A DNA stretch of 64,000 nucleotides from Effrenium voratum (lineage: Eukaryota > Sar > Dinophyceae > Suessiales > Symbiodiniaceae): positions 37,501 to 101,500 of the forward strand of contig CAUJNA010000460.1 of NCBI GenBank assembly GCA_963377175.1, written 5' to 3'. Of this stretch, positions 1 to 7,673 are shown piece by piece; positions within the stretch are counted from its first letter, which is position 1; the number at the start of each line of letters is the position of its first letter. Below the pieces are notes generated by a model. It worked only from the letters and a program-made list of their open reading frames with translations, searched no databases and was not told the DNA's origin. Position numbers and translations under genes: made by a program.

Positions 1-563
1 GGATCCGTTTCGATTCCGTTGAAGAACATCAAGGCCAAATGACAGTGGGATGACGTGGGTGCGTGAGACAATTGGAAGCATTCTGAACGTGCTGCTTGGG
101 ACAAGCCTTTGCTGTGTGCTGGAGAAGAGCCATCGGCTCTCGAGAGTTGGATTTCTGGGATCTGTGTGTCGTGTTGACAAGCTTTGCATGTCCAGCGTGG
201 TTCATTTGGCGCTTGGATGCATTCCACCGCTGCAGCTCAAATATTCAGGTACCCCCAGCAGGATCATGACCGTTGTGTGTTTTATGATTGACTGTTTCTG
301 CCTTGGCTTTAGCTTACCACCTCAAGCCTGAGACCTGAATGTAGCGCAAAGATAGAACCCCAGAACCGACAGAAATCCTAGTTGTGGCAATAGAAAATGT
401 GGACCAGCCGTGTTCTTCTGCATGTGACCTCCTGGCGCTGTGATGATACACTGTCACCACCCCAGCTTTTAGACGGACGTGCAACAACTGCCTGCAGTGT
501 TGCGCGGGAAGAACCTATCTATGCAGACTATACATGATTCACCCTTGATGCTGCTGCTGTGTG
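1..563. other. flanking sequence without a supportable gene
   Basis: Short open frames occur on both strands but none shows a recognisable domain or biased composition. The stretch ends in a GT microsatellite that runs directly into the left terminal repeat. I see no RNA gene here. Confidence 0.5.
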
Positions 564-924
564 TGTGTGTGTGCGGAGTGACAGAATACCCTGTCACCAC
601 AGTTTCTTGCACAGGGGGACCATCCATTTGCTGCGCGATGGTCCAACGAAGCGGCCACAGCAAATGCGGATATCGAGGCTGATCACCTTGACGTACCTGT
701 GCATCTCGTGTGATTCAAAGTCGTTTTGGCCCGTTGTTTCTCTCGTTGTGTGTGCTTCATGTTGAATTTGTAACGTTTTCGCTGCTAGACGGAAACCAAG
801 TGACTGCAAGCCGAACCTACACCTACTCGAGACTCATCAGTTGTACTCGTGACTCACCAGTTGTACTCGAGACTCATCAGTTGTACTCGAAAGATTAGAA
901 CCCTCCATCTGGAGTCTAAGTGTG
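564..924 (+). repeat. left terminal direct repeat of the Penelope-like unit
   Basis: This segment matches about 47703-48085 with roughly six substitutions in the first 260 bases plus small indels. It begins in a GT run, carries a short inverted repeat TGACAG/CTGTCA near 579-596, and ends shortly after a tandem 20-bp block. The right-hand copy is flanked by GT repeats on its 3' side, whereas this one has them on its 5' side. Confidence 0.75.
825..884 (+). repeat. three tandem copies of a 20-bp unit
   Basis: Unit ACTCGAGACTCATCAGTTGT is present three times; the middle copy has two changes (CTCGTG and CACCAG). The same array has four copies in the right terminal repeat. Confidence 0.9.
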
Positions 925-1234
925 AACACCCCATTCGTGGGGGACCCTCAACTGTACCCATCGTGTGACCCCGGGCCGGTACGCCGGAAAATTTGACCTC
1001 AACGTGCTTATCATAGAACAGCGGAATTTCATGTTTAAACAGGAACGAGGTTTCACTAAAGGGAAGACAGCCACCTCTTCATAGTTAAGTTTCACCATCC
1101 TGGACGTCGCTGCTGGCTGTTTGTCGGCCGATTCACATGCATGTGTATGGTCTTGAGTTGTCGTTGATTGTGGTTTGTATGTATCCTGCCTCAAGGACGA
1201 GCTTTACCATTTCCGGACTTGTTGCTGTTTCGTC
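925..1234. other. 5' untranslated or spacer region before the RS-rich ORF
   Basis: No coding signal is seen. The segment starts just after the terminal repeat and ends in a T-rich run immediately before the ATG of the RS-rich ORF, so it may be a leader of the element. Confidence 0.35.
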
Positions 1235-2743
1235 ATGTCACGCCGGGATGATCGAGACAGATCCAGGACTCGGCGCAGACGGGATCGGAGTCCCTCCTCC
1301 CAACCTCGCAAAGCACGCAGACGTGAACACAATGACAACCAGGTCTCGGATGGCGTGGATTTCAACAACTTGGTCTCCTGGCAACAGAAATCGGGCTACA
1401 ACACTTCCAGTGCTTTTCCGGTGCCGCCAGGCAACTATCAATCCAACCCCTCGTCTACGCAGCAATTTCATCATACCCCGGTCAACTACATGATGCCGTT
1501 TCCTCCGGAACCCACGCCAGCCAAGTTCGTGACGCCCGTGATGCCACCGCCGGTCACTTCTTCCCAAGCTACACCATCGCCTGGATACCCAGCTGCGCTA
1601 CCAGTTCGACCTCAAAAAGCGTGGCTTACTCCACCGGATGATTGGAAACCTGGTGATGGCATGTTCGACATCAACCACCTCTACAATTTCAGCCTGCCCA
1701 TGACGGTTGCCAGCACTCCGCACAATCCTCTATGTGACATGTCTGGCATGGACATCCGGGATGTTCGCCTGGTTCAGGTCACACACGGGGGCATTACCAA
1801 CTGGCTACTGCGACCATTTGCTCACGGGAGATTCGTGACGTGGGAAGGATTTCGTACCCGCACCGAGGCCCTGCTTTGGAGTACCTGTTCAAAACTGCTG
1901 CGACGATCGCAGCCGCTCAACCTGCTTACTTTGGAAAAGGACCTTGCCAATTCGCTGGGGCTCAACCTTGACGACTTCAATCAGCGCATCAAGGTTCACG
2001 ACCACTTGGCCAATCTGGTGCTTCAGTTTCTTCACCAACATCACGCGACTCTTACGCCCTCTACCCAAGCAGAAGACATGCTCAAGAAGTTCAATGACCT
2101 ACATCGTGCTCATGAGTTGCTCCAGGCTCAATATTCGGCATCACAACGAGCTTCGTCTTCCCCAACGTTACCATCTCAGAAAGAGGATGCAGAGTTGGTT
2201 ACACCGCCTCCGGCCAACCACTCACAATCTTCGACGCCGACCAGCTCCCTGCCCACGGTCAGTGCGGCGGCCCTCGATGGCAAGTCGTTTGATGGTTCGG
2301 TTCAGCAACAACCACGGATCATCCAATCTCTTCACGGACTTTCCTCCCCGCCTTCCAAGCCGGCGGCGTCACAGCTGCTCACCATGCACAGCACGCCAGA
2401 AGACATCATCGAGCACTACGCATGGACCAGTGATCAACCACGCTTGTATCTCAAGCAATCACCCACTACCACTACAGTGGCGTCATTGATTAAGCGGGCC
2501 AATCACCCATCCCGTCTGAACGGCAACAAGTCCTTGGAATCTATGTCGACCCAGCTCTTTCAACGCATGCCAAAAGGAGATGCGCCTACGTTTGCAGCTA
2601 TGGCCGCTCTGTGGGGACTCGAACCCGACCAAGCTCACGGACAAAGCGCTGTGTCACCTCATCGTGACTGCCCGCTTACTCATCGGTTGAACAGTTTCCA
2701 TTGCCTGCATATTAGCCCGGAGTGGCAGTTGCGTCGTAGATGA
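1235..2743 (+). CDS. RS-rich ORF1-like protein of the Penelope-like unit
   Basis: The frame encodes 502 residues from ATG 1235, chosen because the protein then opens directly with an Arg/Ser/Asp-rich segment (MSRRDDRDRSRTRRRRDRSP). An upstream in-frame extension to 1175 is possible but reads like non-coding sequence. A proline/serine-rich stretch (about residues 60-130) is followed by a more globular central part (about 150-310) with W and hydrophobic residues, then a Ser/Pro-rich tail. I do not recognise a catalytic domain. Position upstream of the endonuclease and RT suggests an RNA-binding ORF1 role, but this rests on basic/RS composition only. The frame is intact. Confidence 0.6.
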   Translation: MSRRDDRDRSRTRRRRDRSPSSQPRKARRREHNDNQVSDGVDFNNLVSWQQKSGYNTSSAFPVPPGNYQSNPSSTQQFHHTPVNYMMPFPPEPTPAKFVTPVMPPPVTSSQATPSPGYPAALPVRPQKAWLTPPDDWKPGDGMFDINHLYNFSLPMTVASTPHNPLCDMSGMDIRDVRLVQVTHGGITNWLLRPFAHGRFVTWEGFRTRTEALLWSTCSKLLRRSQPLNLLTLEKDLANSLGLNLDDFNQRIKVHDHLANLVLQFLHQHHATLTPSTQAEDMLKKFNDLHRAHELLQAQYSASQRASSSPTLPSQKEDAELVTPPPANHSQSSTPTSSLPTVSAAALDGKSFDGSVQQQPRIIQSLHGLSSPPSKPAASQLLTMHSTPEDIIEHYAWTSDQPRLYLKQSPTTTTVASLIKRANHPSRLNGNKSLESMSTQLFQRMPKGDAPTFAAMAALWGLEPDQAHGQSAVSPHRDCPLTHRLNSFHCLHISPEWQLRRR

Positions 2744-2894
2744 CGAACGGTTCAAAACTTGTCCGTACTCTTCTTGCACATTGCTTGTTTGGTGTGGTGC
2801 TTGTCTCTACTTGCCTTGTGAGTTGCTTTGTGCTCATTGTCTCTTGAATGCATGTCGCCGCCACCTTGTAGCCTTCCTTGGTTGCATATCCATC
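2744..2894. other. T-rich spacer between ORF1 and the endonuclease ORF
   Basis: The spacer is rich in TTG/CTTG words (TTGCTTG, TTGCCTTG). Similar T-rich spacers separate other ORFs of this unit, for example near 5700, 43600, 44390 and 45750. Their role is unknown; they could be untranslated linkers or trans-splice acceptor regions. Confidence 0.3.
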
Positions 2895-3860
2895 ATGTGG
2901 ACTGAACTTCGCCACAGTGGAATCTTTGACGACGTTGCGCAATGGCATTCCTTGGCTACTTTTCTGAATTCGCTGACGGTGTTCTCCACGTGCTGGCAGC
3001 ACTGCTTTCCTGGACTTCCACCACCGTCGATCCCAATGGATGAGTATGAGTCCATTCAGCAGTTGCCTCAGTTAGACTTCATCATTGAAGTGCTCACGGT
3101 GGTTCGGATTGCACTTCAGATTCCGATACATTCCATGTCGCGTTCATCTCATACTGTGGCCAACAGGTATAAGCTTCACAAATGTCGGAACACTGCCTAT
3201 CTGTTGATTTGTTTTTTGCAGCGTCTCATTTCTCAAAACCATGGGTACATTCCGCCGTTCTTCGAGGTTCTTCATTTTTACAAGACGTCACTGCTGTGTG
3301 ACATCATGCACTCTACTTTTGCGGATATGCGACACCTTCGATCACTGCCGACACGCTTCCCGGACCTCTTTGACTTCATTCAGGATCCAGGTCACCATCA
3401 GCAACCATGCGTCTACCTCAGACTTTCACCATGGCATAGTCCCTACTATGTTGGAGCAACAGATCAGGATGTTCTTCGCCGTGAACATTCACGCAGCCGC
3501 AAATTTCTACAACTACTACGGGGACATCATGCCTTCTTTGAGCCTGCACTTCACTACTGGAAGCGATCCAATATCTACTGGCTTTTTGCCATTCCGGTTG
3601 AGATTAAACTCCCACTTTCTTCGATTTGGGTCCAGGAAAGCAAGTGGCAACACCTGCTACGTCCACATCTAAACGCTCCCTGGGTGCACAGACTTCTTCA
3701 GAAAATTGGTTCCCGTGAACATGTGGTTGACTTTCGGCGTCATTCGTTGTCATCGCCTACCTCACTCTCGCTACACAAGCGCTTTCGGCGACGACTACAT
3801 CCTGATCTCCATCGGCAATTACGACCCGAGATGTTGGATGACATTCAAAGAAACTCCTAA
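2895..3860 (+). CDS. GIY-YIG endonuclease of a Penelope-like element
   Basis: From ATG 2895 the frame gives 321 residues. The GIY-YIG signature is visible at about residue 172 onward (CVYLRLS, then YYVGAT), followed by the conserved Arg/His pair in LRREHSR and a candidate metal-binding Glu at about residue 248 in IWVQESKW, just before PHLNAPW. This order and spacing match GIY-YIG nucleases. Such domains nick target DNA for target-primed reverse transcription in Penelope-like elements. Here it lies upstream of the RT instead of downstream, as in permuted Naiad/Chlamys-type elements. The frame closes at 3860 and sequence resembling its continuation appears in another frame, so a frameshift is likely. 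The true start is uncertain because the frame is open back to 2781. Confidence 0.65.
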   Translation: MWTELRHSGIFDDVAQWHSLATFLNSLTVFSTCWQHCFPGLPPPSIPMDEYESIQQLPQLDFIIEVLTVVRIALQIPIHSMSRSSHTVANRYKLHKCRNTAYLLICFLQRLISQNHGYIPPFFEVLHFYKTSLLCDIMHSTFADMRHLRSLPTRFPDLFDFIQDPGHHQQPCVYLRLSPWHSPYYVGATDQDVLRREHSRSRKFLQLLRGHHAFFEPALHYWKRSNIYWLFAIPVEIKLPLSSIWVQESKWQHLLRPHLNAPWVHRLLQKIGSREHVVDFRRHSLSSPTSLSLHKRFRRRLHPDLHRQLRPEMLDDIQRNS

Positions 3861-4200
3861 TCGACAACTTCAGTTACCGAGCACCATGACTCAACTGCTT
3901 CTCCCGCCTCTACACGTTCAGAATTGGAAGGCTCAGCTTGGAACATGGTTGCAACGTTGGGTAGCATCACATCGTGATCTGTTTCCTTCCTTATTTCTTC
4001 CAAAGATCCGTGTTGTGGAAACTCGCAGTGCTACCTTGGGAGACAGGATCTACAACTACCGCTCATGGCAACGCAGGTGGACTCCTGACACGTCTTTTCC
4101 GTGCCGCTGTTCGGACATGGATGCCTGCAACCTGTATCGTGCGCATGATCATGCCGTCATTGCTCGCGCATCAATGCGGACATTGACCTTGACATCATGA
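3706..4200 (+). pseudogene. linker segment between endonuclease and RT, in a shifted frame
   Basis: This open frame overlaps the end of the endonuclease frame and ends with a TGA that overlaps the RT ATG (ATGA at 4197-4200). It encodes W-rich sequence (VQNWKAQLGTWLQRW) and a CRC...C...H cluster near its end (DTSFPCRCSDMDACNLYRAHDH), which could be a metal-binding motif linking EN and RT. The simplest view is that EN, linker and RT were one protein broken by two small frameshifts; separate ORFs with a stop-start overlap are the alternative. Confidence 0.4.
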
Positions 4201-5804
4201 CTGCATCCATGAAAGACCAGTATTTTGGTGATGTTGACATGCTTCAACAGCGTTTTACCGTGCAGCTTCGTAGATTGGCTCGTCGCTGGCATATACATGG
4301 AACCAGTTTCCCTACTGATTTTCAATCTGTTCTGACGGAGTTGATCGATGCACATCGCTCTAACATTCAAGACGACGCACATTGGACTTCCGCGTCACTG
4401 CAACGCACTATTGTTTCCCTGTCCTCGTGGGTTGTAATACCAGCGGATCATTTCCCTTCGCGTGCTCATGTGATTTGTCCTTCGTTATTTGCCACACTGA
4501 TGCACAAGACCTTTTGCACAGGAGATGTCTTTTCGCTGTGCCGTGAGTCTGCAGCATCTTTTCGCTCTGAAGTTGTCACTACGATACCTGCTCTCCTACA
4601 ACAGCGTTATGCTTGGGGACTTCGACTACAGGCACCGTTGCCCACGGCTCGCATCCTTCCCAAACCGACCAAGGACTGGCTAAAAGCGAGACCGATTATT
4701 TCTTTCTTTCGCACGTGGGCAGCACCCCTCCTCACGGTCTTCGGCGCCCTCATCTTTGAACTCACCAAAGTCGCCTTTCCAGACGTACCAGGTCAGCTTT
4801 CGGTTCAGGAGCTAGTCCAGCAGCTTTGGGATGCGCTATCACATGAAGAGCCCACCGAATACATCCACCTGGTATCTCAGGACCTTTCCGGTTTCTTTAC
4901 ATCCATACCCACGGAGCGTTTCCATCAAGCACTACAAGTCCTGCTGCATCGATATGACCAAGTAGTTGGTCTCCGCAGATCTTCACATTGGTCGGTGTAC
5001 GAGGTGAAGTCGGATCATCGACGTCGCATGTTCAAAGGGAAGTGGCGCCGTCAAACCAAGGTCCCTCGAACCTTTCGTGAACAAGACCTTCGATGCCTCC
5101 TTGACTTTGTCATTGATAACAGTCATTTTGAGATTAATGGCTATTTGTTCCGGCAGGAACGTGGTGTTGCTATGGGATCACCTGCGGCGCCCCCACTCTG
5201 CAATCTGGTTGCTACAGTCGAGGACTTCTTCTGGCATCAAACCATGTGCTCTCTTCGATTTCGTATGTCCGACTTCGGGGTGATCTGGCACGAGCGCTAT
5301 GTCGACAATCGCTTCATCCTGCTGCGTGATTCGGCCCCGTCCACAACGGTACTCATGAATTTTCTCTCCCTGGAATTTTATCGTCCCCCTGTGATGCTGG
5401 AGACCCAGAATGATACCAAAGTGCTGGGCTACATGTGTGATTCTTCGTCCAGGACTATCACACCGCAACTACCTGATCATCCTTCTCAGATCAAAGGAAT
5501 CCGAAGTGCCAATGATCAGATGTTTACTTACTCTTCGTGGTCATCCCGATCGTGGCTCATTGTACGTGGCGCTCAACCAGCAGCCCAGCAACAAATTGGA
5601 TTAGATGCTCTCAAACGCCTTTATGAAGCCAAAGGCTTCGATCCTCATCTCCTCCGTGACGTTCGGCGACGATTTGTGGCAAAATCTGTACGCTACCTTG
5701 CTGCTGTTGTGCTTATGTGCTTGCATGTGCGCAGTTGGCTCGGATGTGTTGGCTTCTTGCATTGCGGCGTTTCTTCACCTGAGCATGGCGGCGTATGTGG
5801 TTAG
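4197..5804 (+). CDS. Penelope-like reverse transcriptase
   Basis: The 535-residue frame shows RT motifs in order: KARPII near residue 163, the first catalytic Asp in SQDLSGFF (residue about 229), RGVAMGSPAAPPLCN (about 322-336) and the catalytic box RYVDN (Asp about 370, Asn 371). The pattern Q/R-x-x-GVAMGSP followed by RYVD is typical of Penelope-like RTs rather than LTR or LINE RTs. The second Asp of the YxDD box is Asn, which is unusual. The product would copy element RNA at nicked chromosomal DNA. The last 35 or so residues look like read-through into the T-rich spacer. Start ATG 4197 overlaps the stop of the upstream frame. Confidence 0.75.
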   Translation: MTASMKDQYFGDVDMLQQRFTVQLRRLARRWHIHGTSFPTDFQSVLTELIDAHRSNIQDDAHWTSASLQRTIVSLSSWVVIPADHFPSRAHVICPSLFATLMHKTFCTGDVFSLCRESAASFRSEVVTTIPALLQQRYAWGLRLQAPLPTARILPKPTKDWLKARPIISFFRTWAAPLLTVFGALIFELTKVAFPDVPGQLSVQELVQQLWDALSHEEPTEYIHLVSQDLSGFFTSIPTERFHQALQVLLHRYDQVVGLRRSSHWSVYEVKSDHRRRMFKGKWRRQTKVPRTFREQDLRCLLDFVIDNSHFEINGYLFRQERGVAMGSPAAPPLCNLVATVEDFFWHQTMCSLRFRMSDFGVIWHERYVDNRFILLRDSAPSTTVLMNFLSLEFYRPPVMLETQNDTKVLGYMCDSSSRTITPQLPDHPSQIKGIRSANDQMFTYSSWSSRSWLIVRGAQPAAQQQIGLDALKRLYEAKGFDPHLLRDVRRRFVAKSVRYLAAVVLMCLHVRSWLGCVGFLHCGVSSPEHGGVCG

Positions 5805-6468
5805 CAGCCTTCTGCGCCCTGACGGCACGGTGCGCAGACTACCAGCCAAGTTACTCTTGACCAACTTCCAAACTTCATCAATGGCAATGAGATGCAGCTC
5901 TTTGTCCAGACGCATGGCCTCGTGCACCTTCGCAATGTTCAGGCGCGTTCAGGCACTCAGCTCCTCACGCAACGTCAGAGCGATGCATGACCATGTCGGG
6001 TTAGGCTTAGGCCTGGACCACATGGGATATCTGTGGGATATCTGAGGATGAAGAGGACTGGGGTGATTGGACCCGTCCCGGCCGTCGCACTCATGATGAT
6101 CAGAGACGGCCTCGGCGAGTGAAGCCTGTCTCTGAACTGCCACCTTCTCCACCGCCACACGGCAATTCAGGCCCCTGGACCGCTCGGGTAATCCAGGAGA
6201 TATAATATCTCCCCGGGCTCGCTACCTGCGCAGCTCATTGTTCAGCTCGGCGTTTGCGAAGAGTGTTGGCCGTACATCCTGAAGACCAGACGGACCTACC
6301 ACCGGTTTCAACCAGCCAAGAAGGACACCACAAAAAATCACTTCGGGATCATCTTCTCCTTCGAGCCACGCCGCCTGCTACCTGACAAGCATCGTACTCA
6401 GTCGATCTCACCGTTTTTCTGGGCACACTCTGCATGATGAGGAGCTCGTCCGACCTTCGAAATGGCTG
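5805..6468. other. degraded coding-like region downstream of the RT
   Basis: Several short open pieces in different frames look protein-like but none has a convincing start. Positions 5823-5990 hold a frame containing MQLFVQTHGLVHLRNVQ, mildly ubiquitin-like at its first strand. Positions 6014-6205 hold an acidic then proline-rich frame (SEDEEDWGDW, then ELPPSPPPHG) resembling the tails of the small right-arm ORFs. I read this as one or two decayed ORFs. Confidence 0.3.
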
Positions 6469-6789
6469 ATGCAGCCACCTCCCAATCACGACTACACGAA
6501 CTGGAACGACGTGTGGCTTCCCCCGATGGGTTTCTACTGCAGAGGCAGCCTGGTGTCTCATGACGCAGCGGTGAAAGCAGCAGCCCAATTCGCAGGAGTG
6601 CACAGTGACCGGCCCATCTGCATAGGAGGGGCGGCAAGACTGCGCCAGCCCCACTGCACGATTCCGCGCGGAGGCACTTACGCGGATATTGCAGCTTCCC
6701 ACTACTATGATTGCATTCATGCAAAAGATGGCAGGTGGAAACTTCGGTCACCCATTGCGGTGCTTAAGTACTTGGGGATGTTCTGGTGA
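6469..6789 (+). CDS. hypothetical ORF of the Penelope-like unit
   Basis: The frame encodes about 106 residues with balanced composition (NHDYTNWNDVWLPPMGFYC, later AASHYYDCIHAKDGRWKL). It is open some codons upstream (EELVRPSKWLM), so the real start may be earlier or lost through a frameshift. No domain is recognised. Confidence 0.3.
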   Translation: MQPPPNHDYTNWNDVWLPPMGFYCRGSLVSHDAAVKAAAQFAGVHSDRPICIGGAARLRQPHCTIPRGGTYADIAASHYYDCIHAKDGRWKLRSPIAVLKYLGMFW

Positions 6790-7026
6790 ATGTCTTCGGC
6801 AATGCGATCCAGTACCTTTCCCTTGCACTACCCCTCCGCGGTTTGTGTCAACGTTTTCGTGGTATCCATCATGACGCTCTTCTTCCGGAAAAAACATGTG
6901 GTGTTGTTGCATGCTTTTTGATTGCTGCGTCTTGTTGCCTGTTTGCCTCTTAGTTTGATGTTTCCGCAGTTTGGTTTTGATACTGATCGAACCATTCCAT
7001 CATTGCCAGCCGTATCCTGCGCTGTC

Positions 7027-7225
7027 ATGGATCATGGGGACCTTTTACGAGAATGTCGGCACTCTATCTCGTCGCAGATCAGTATCCTGGTGGCCGGACT
7101 ACAACGTCTTGAAGGTCAACAACGGCATCCACAACCGCCGGCGCCTGGCGGGCATCCACCATTGCCGCCTCCATTGACACCGGCACCTGCATCCCCGAAA
7201 GCCTCATCGGTGAGACCACCTCACC
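7027..7225 (+). pseudogene. RS-rich ORF, 5' part, interrupted by the copia insertion
   Basis: ATG 7027 opens a frame (MDHGDLLREC...) that becomes proline-rich and is cut at 7225 by the copia LTR. Removing 7226-43228 (element plus one target duplication) lets the frame continue without a stop to 43518, giving an RS-rich protein of about 162 residues. The T-rich stretch 6905-6970 ending TTTCCGCAG precedes it. Confidence 0.5.
7221..7225. repeat. target-site duplication, left copy (outer copia)
   Basis: TCACC directly precedes the TG of the left LTR and is repeated at 43224-43228 after the CA of the right LTR. A 5-bp duplication is standard for copia-type integrases. Confidence 0.9.
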
Positions 7226-7575
7226 TGTTAAAACCCTCTAGGCCCCGTGCCTAAATTGGGAAGCTGTTCTGAGGTCTGTGTTAGTGTTGCTTACCAAGTT
7301 CCATTGATCGCCATTTGGCTCAAGACACAATTGAGGTTCAAGATCTGATGTGTAGCTGCATTCACACGTGATCGGCATTGAGAGCGGAAAACACTTCGCT
7401 TGCGCTGCATTTGTCAGGACCACTGTTGTAACTATTATTCCTTCTCCCTTACAACGTTTACACGGGTTCGGCTATAACGGCATTGTCCGTATACACCTTT
7501 CTACGTGGTTGGTATTACAGCTGGAGGGTTCGGTGCACAGCGTCCCACGGGACGTCACCTTGCCGTCTCTTGACA
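7226..7575 (+). repeat. 5' LTR of the outer copia element
   Basis: 350 bp, starts TGTTAAAACC and ends CTTGACA (TG...CA termini). It differs from its partner at 42874 at three positions (99.1% identity). The 15-nt spliced-leader-like string lies at 7310-7324. Confidence 0.97.
7310..7324 (+). other. spliced-leader-like string in the LTR
   Basis: GCCATTTGGCTCAAG equals the last 16 nt of the dinoflagellate spliced leader with one T missing from the TTTT run. Identical strings occur at 19521-19535, 37192-37206 and 42958-42972. Confidence 0.6.
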
Positions 7576-7673
7576 GGTTATCAGCCGTATCGACAAGCTC
7601 TACACTGGACAGAGAGACAGCTGGTTTATTGCGGGTACAGGGACAATAAAGGAACGATAACCTACACAGTACA
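7576..7673 (+). promoter_or_regulatory. leader with candidate primer-binding site (outer)
   Basis: The first bases after the LTR, GGTTATCAGC, occupy the place of the primer-binding site. They lack the TGG expected for pairing with a tRNA CCA end. They start GGTTAT like the Drosophila copia site, which pairs with an internal tRNA fragment. The 98-bp leader ends at the gag ATG. Confidence 0.45.

Noticed and set aside
825..884. Hammerhead ribozyme in the terminal repeats
   Set aside because: The minus strand has CTGATGAG boxes, but the required GAAA box is not at the right distance and no three-stem fold could be drawn.
3167..3221. A 55-bp intron (GTATAAG...TTTTGCAG) in the endonuclease ORF
   Set aside because: Boundaries look good, but the frame is open through it and removal would shift the frame upstream of the GIY-YIG domain. 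There is no transcript evidence.
7533..7560. GTCCCACGGGAC inverted repeat in the LTR as another member of the hairpin family
   Set aside because: The arms are in the opposite order and the loop is only two bases, so it lacks the bulge, GGG-first polarity and YYAGU loop.
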